From: Thiovibrio sp964588325
Lineage (GTDB): Bacteria; Desulfobacterota; Desulfobulbia; Desulfobulbales; Desulfurivibrionaceae
DNA length: 64,000 bases
Assembly: GCA_964588325.1 (NCBI GenBank)
Contig: CAZPOR010000010.1
Span: 68,778 to 132,777, forward strand
Direction: 5' to 3'
Shown: positions 60,916-64,000 of the stretch, one piece after another
Layout: every line of letters starts with the position of its first letter
Numbering within the stretch: the first letter of the stretch is position 1
Position numbers and translations under genes: made by a program
The notes under the pieces: model-generated
Told to the model about the DNA's origin: nothing
Database searches by the model: none
What the model saw: the letters and a program-made list of their open reading frames with translations, nothing else

Positions 60916-60991
60916 TGGTGGGTCGTGCGCGATTCGAACGCGCGACTCTCTGCTTAAAAGGCAGATACTCTACCGGCTGAGTTAACGACCC
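60916..60991 (-). tRNA. tRNA-Lys (TTT)
   Basis: A 76-base tRNA with encoded CCA. The acceptor pairs GGGTCGT with ACGACCC, the T arm has GTTCGAATC, and the anticodon stem TCTGC/GCAGA encloses CTTTTAA with anticodon TTT. It lies 18 bases upstream of tRNA-Glu. Confidence 0.95.
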
Positions 60992-61009
60992 ACCCTGTAG
61001 GAAAAGGCA

Positions 61010-61038
61010 CTTTTACAATAGTCGCTTTTCCGTGTCAA
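61010..61038 (-). promoter_or_regulatory. Putative sigma70 promoter of the tRNA pair
   Basis: On the minus strand TTGACA (61038-61033), a 17-base spacer and TAAAAG (61015-61010). Transcription would begin near 61003, about 12 bases before tRNA-Lys. Confidence 0.6.
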
Positions 61039-61266
61039 GTCTTTGCTGGTTCATTTTTCTTTTTTTGTTCCGGATGTGTCCGGGGCCGTCTGCTGGATAA
61101 CAGCCTGACCTTATGTAATTATTGGCATTTTCTCGCGACTGGGGCGGCGCTTAAATAGCTTGTGGCGGTCGCCCGGGTCTGCTATATCTTCTGATTTGTT
61201 GCTGCCTGCGATGGGGCTTCCGCTTGGGGCGGGGCTTTTTTTCTGACTATTTTTTAAGGGTGTGCC

Positions 61267-61872
61267 ATGGGGTTGCTGGCCAGATCGGCAAGTTTTGTCC
61301 GCTATGCGGTGGAAGGGGAGCTGCCCGCGAATTTCTGGGAGTTCGCCGCCGAGCGGATTGCCCGGAATTCCTTCCGGGATATCGACGAGAGCTACGAAGA
61401 ACGCTCCATCGGCTGGGTCTCCGTGCTCAATATGTTCGACAGCGAGTTTGCCTATGCCTCGTACGCGGCGGCGGACCATGTCGTGCTCTCCCTGCGCATC
61501 GACGAGCGGCGGGTTTCGCCCAAGGTGCTCAACAAGTTCTGCCTCAAGGAAGAGGAACGGCTTAAAAAAGCGCGGCAGATCCCCAAGCTGGCCAGGGCCC
61601 ACCGGGTGGAGATCAAAGAGAGCGTCAAGCTGATGCTGATGAAAAAGGCCGCCCCCACCCCGGCGGTGTACGACCTCTGCTGGAATCTTGCCGAGTCCAC
61701 GGTGCTGTTTTTTTCCACCAGCCAGAAGGCCCAGGAGCAGTTGGAGGAGTTCTTCAAGCAAACCTTTGATCTCAGCCTGATGCTCCAGGTGCCGTATCTC
61801 ACCGCCGAGCATCTCCTCGACACCCCTGGCCGCGAGGCCCTGGCCGACATCACTCCCGCAATCTTCATTTAA
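61267..61872 (+). CDS. RdgC-like protein, N-terminal part
   Basis: A 201-aa soluble protein. FVRYAVEGELPANFWEFAAERI, ERSIGWVSVLNMFD, VVLSLRIDERRVSPKVLNKF and then IKESVKLMLMKKAAPTPAVYDLCWNLAESTVLFFSTSQKAQEQLEEFFKQTF follow the order and spacing of the first half of RdgC, a ring-shaped DNA-binding protein that limits RecA action. Full RdgC is about 300 aa; here it ends early and a second gene follows after 20 bases. GGGTGTGCC precedes ATG 61267. Recognition is by pattern only. Confidence 0.65.
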   Translation: MGLLARSASFVRYAVEGELPANFWEFAAERIARNSFRDIDESYEERSIGWVSVLNMFDSEFAYASYAAADHVVLSLRIDERRVSPKVLNKFCLKEEERLKKARQIPKLARAHRVEIKESVKLMLMKKAAPTPAVYDLCWNLAESTVLFFSTSQKAQEQLEEFFKQTFDLSLMLQVPYLTAEHLLDTPGREALADITPAIFI

Positions 61873-61892
61873 TTCCCAGAGGCATTACGCGC

Positions 61893-62441
61893 ATGGATTT
61901 AGTTGATATTATTGAGGAAAAACGATTTTTGGGTCAGGAGTTTCTCACCTGGCTCTGGTTCAAAAGCGAGGAGCGGGGAGGCACCATCTTTCTTCCCGAG
62001 GCTGGCGAGGATATCCAGCTCGTTTTTGAAAAGCACATGCTGCTTGAGTACGGCGAAGGCGAGAACCGCGAGAAACTCATCTGCCGGGGGCTGATGACCG
62101 AACTCCAGGAGGCGCGCACCGGGCTGGCCATGGGCAAGAAGCTGGAGCAGGCCCGGATGCTCCTGACCCGGGGGGAGTATGAATGGAACCTCTCCTTCAA
62201 GGCCACGCTCATGGAGTTCCGCAACGTGAAGCCGCCCAAGACCATGGGCTCCGCCGAGGAAGGCAGCGACCCCGAGGCGGTGGAAGGCAGGCTGCTTGAG
62301 CACGTCAGCCTGCACGAGATGGCGGTGCGCACCATGGACCAGTTGTTCCGGATGTTCCTCGATCTGCGCATCGGTTCCGGCTGGGGCCAGGAACTAACCC
62401 GGATGCAAGCCTGGGTAAAAAAAGCAAAAGAGACGCACTGA
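61893..62441 (+). CDS. RdgC-like protein, C-terminal part
   Basis: A 182-aa protein read 20 bases after the previous gene, on the same strand. FLGQEFLTWLWFKSEERGGTIF opens it, then a charged region with the segment LLTRGEYEWNLSFKATLMEFRNVKPP, which fits the last part of the RdgC-like fold (GK...W...F...K). Its last third is helical. I infer that the two genes make a two-chain RdgC-like protein. ATTACGCGC before the ATG gives no strong ribosome-binding site, so translation may depend on the upstream gene. Confidence 0.55.
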   Translation: MDLVDIIEEKRFLGQEFLTWLWFKSEERGGTIFLPEAGEDIQLVFEKHMLLEYGEGENREKLICRGLMTELQEARTGLAMGKKLEQARMLLTRGEYEWNLSFKATLMEFRNVKPPKTMGSAEEGSDPEAVEGRLLEHVSLHEMAVRTMDQLFRMFLDLRIGSGWGQELTRMQAWVKKAKETH

Positions 62442-62487
62442 CCGGCGCTGTTATCCCGCCGCCGTTTCGTATTAGGGAGAGAAGACC

Positions 62488-63921
62488 ATGGAATTTGAAA
62501 CCGTCATCGGCCTTGAGGTCCATGCCCAGCTCAAAACCAAGAGCAAGATTTTCTGCGGCTGCACCACGGCCTTCGGCAACCCGCCCAATACCAACACCTG
62601 CCCGGTCTGCCTCGGCATGCCGGGCGTGCTGCCGGTGCTGAACAAAACCGTGGTGGAGTACGCCATGAAGATGGCTCTGGCCACCAACTGCGCCATCGGA
62701 CCCATGAATCAGTTCGCCCGCAAGAACTACTTTTACCCAGACCTGCCCAAGGGGTACCAGATCTCCCAGTTCGACCTGCCCATTGCCGAGCACGGCTGGG
62801 TGGAGATCGAGGTTGGCGGCAAGACCCGGCGCATCGGCCTCACCCGCATCCACATGGAGGAGGACGCAGGCAAGCTCATCCACGACGAGCGCGAGCCGGT
62901 GAGCTATGTGGACCTCAACCGCACCGGGACTCCGCTCATCGAGATCGTCAGCGAGCCGGATATCCGCTCGCCGGAGGAGGCTGCGGCCTATCTCCGCAAG
63001 CTGCACGCCATCCTGCGCTATCTGGACATCTGCGACGGCAACATGCAGGAGGGCAGTTTCCGCTGCGACGCCAATATCTCGCTCAGACCCGTGGGCCAGA
63101 AGGAGTTCGGCACCCGCACCGAGCTCAAGAATATGAACTCCTTCAAGAATGTGCAGAAGGCGCTGGAATTCGAGGTGCGCCGCCAGCGCGACCGGTTGCT
63201 GGACGGGGAGAAGATCACCCAGGAGACCCTGCTCTGGGATGCGGACCGCAACGTGACCAACGCCATGCGCTCCAAGGAAGAGGCCCACGATTACCGCTAC
63301 TTCTCGGACCCGGATCTGGTGCCGGTGGTGATCGATAAGGCGTGGATCGAGGCGGTCCGCGCCACCCTGCCCGAGTTGCCCGATGCGCGGAAAACCCGGT
63401 TCATCGAGCAGATCGGCCTGCCGGAGGATGATGCGGCGCTGCTCACCTCCTCCCGCGAGCTGGCCGATTATTTCGAGGCGGCCCTGGCAAGGTATCCCAA
63501 TGGGAAAAAACTCGGCAACTGGCTGATGACCGAGCTGATGCGGCTGATGAAGGGCGAGGAGGCCATGGATATTACGCAGTGTCCGGTGTCGCCCGAGAAT
63601 CTGGCCGCCCTGCTGGGTATGATCGACGCCGGCACCATCAGCGGCAAGATCGCCAAGACCGTGTTCGAGGAGATGATGGCCTCGGGCAAGGACGCGGAAA
63701 CCGTGGTCAAGGAGAAAGGGCTGGTGCAGATGAGCGACCAGGGCGAGATTCTGGCCATCGTCAAGGAGATCATCGCGGCCAACCCCGAGCAGGCGCAGCA
63801 GTTCCGCGAGGGCAAGACCAAGGTCATGGGATTTTTCGTGGGCCAGCTCATGAAGCAGACCGGGGGCAAGGCCAACCCGGGCTTGGCCAATGAGCTGTTC
63901 AGCAAGGCGCTGGCGGAGTAA
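62488..63921 (+). CDS. gatB: Asp/Glu-tRNA amidotransferase subunit B
   Basis: A 477-aa kinase-like subunit of GatCAB, which turns Glu-tRNA(Gln) and Asp-tRNA(Asn) into the correct amidated forms. ETVIGLEVHAQLKTKSKIFCGC is the hallmark start; TCPVCLGMPGVLPVLN supplies zinc-binding Cys, and KNYFYPDLPKGYQISQ, HMEEDAGKLIHD and NRTGTPLIEIVSEPD follow. The C-terminal helical/tail domain (YqeY-like) binds tRNA. GGGAGAGAAG precedes ATG 62488. gatA and gatC are not in the window. Confidence 0.97.
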   Translation: MEFETVIGLEVHAQLKTKSKIFCGCTTAFGNPPNTNTCPVCLGMPGVLPVLNKTVVEYAMKMALATNCAIGPMNQFARKNYFYPDLPKGYQISQFDLPIAEHGWVEIEVGGKTRRIGLTRIHMEEDAGKLIHDEREPVSYVDLNRTGTPLIEIVSEPDIRSPEEAAAYLRKLHAILRYLDICDGNMQEGSFRCDANISLRPVGQKEFGTRTELKNMNSFKNVQKALEFEVRRQRDRLLDGEKITQETLLWDADRNVTNAMRSKEEAHDYRYFSDPDLVPVVIDKAWIEAVRATLPELPDARKTRFIEQIGLPEDDAALLTSSRELADYFEAALARYPNGKKLGNWLMTELMRLMKGEEAMDITQCPVSPENLAALLGMIDAGTISGKIAKTVFEEMMASGKDAETVVKEKGLVQMSDQGEILAIVKEIIAANPEQAQQFREGKTKVMGFFVGQLMKQTGGKANPGLANELFSKALAE

Positions 63922-64000
63922 GTTTGCTGGTTTGTTCATTTCTTCGCGTGCCCAAAGAAACGAACCAAAGAAATACCATGCTGGCCATCTGATAGTATCG

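Noticed and set aside
1..64000. CRISPR array, rRNA operon or complete insertion sequence
   Set aside because: No regularly spaced direct repeats, rRNA-like stretches or transposase genes were found on reading either strand.

Overview
The window reads as chromosome of a GC-rich, Gram-negative, anaerobic sulfur-metabolising bacterium. It is most likely a member of the Desulfobacterota close to the Desulfobulbales. This is an inference from gene content, not from a phylogenetic marker search. The signs are rubredoxin:oxygen oxidoreductase, desulfoferrodoxin, a rubrerythrin remnant, TusA/DsrE sulfur-relay proteins, a YeeE-type sulfur transporter, a thiosulfate/polysulfide-reductase-like molybdoenzyme, a DVU0298-like protein, cytochrome bd with a DUF4492 protein, and a DHH-CBS-nucleotidyltransferase fusion.

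Layout. 1-6.4 kb: outer-membrane protein, unknown protein, M50 protease, A/CCA-adding fusion enzyme, xerD and rpsU, all on the minus strand. 6.6-10.7 kb: GlcD-type oxidase, divergent ddl, and a REC-PAS-GGDEF cyclase. 10.8-15 kb: serS and a molybdenum-cofactor cluster (HIT protein, mobB, mobA, moeA). 15.2-17.3 kb: a small unknown gene and two convergent L,D-transpeptidases. 17.5-20.4 kb: sulfur-relay operon (TusA, two DsrE-like proteins, a 57-aa protein) divergent from a YeeE transporter, followed by a strong terminator with a MITE-like element in its T-tract. 21-30 kb: hybrid histidine kinase, FliK-like protein, MFS exporter, inositol monophosphatase, methionine genes metY-metX-metW, and a BrnT/BrnA toxin-antitoxin pair. 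30.4-35.7 kb: MarR-DmeF metal efflux, cytochrome bd operon with a 30-aa CydX-like gene, DUF4492 gene, Rrf2 regulator. 35.9-40.8 kb: HDOD protein and an oxygen-defence island (PerR, broken rubrerythrin, desulfoferrodoxin, ferritin, ROO). 41-46 kb: radical-SAM activase, lipoprotein, YhdH reductase, EF-G paralogue.

46.3-56.5 kb is the most interesting part. A near-consensus sigma54 promoter (52263-52280) precedes a minus-strand operon. The operon encodes a TauE/SafE transporter split into two proteins (the first carrying a large exported domain), a stand-alone receiver, a molybdopterin oxidoreductase with its Fe-S subunit but no membrane anchor, and a tandem universal stress protein. Immediately upstream are a sigma54-dependent response regulator and, divergently, a membrane-sensor/histidine-kinase/receiver cluster whose receiver is a paralogue of the one inside the operon. 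I infer a two-component, sigma54-controlled module for oxyanion (probably sulfite/thiosulfate) export and reduction.

56.5-64 kb: YkgJ-type cysteine-cluster protein, an isolated TPR-secretin lipoprotein followed by two tandem secreted paralogues with divergent centres, tRNA-Glu and tRNA-Lys, a two-gene RdgC-like locus, and gatB. No rRNA, CRISPR array, prophage or complete insertion sequence was seen.
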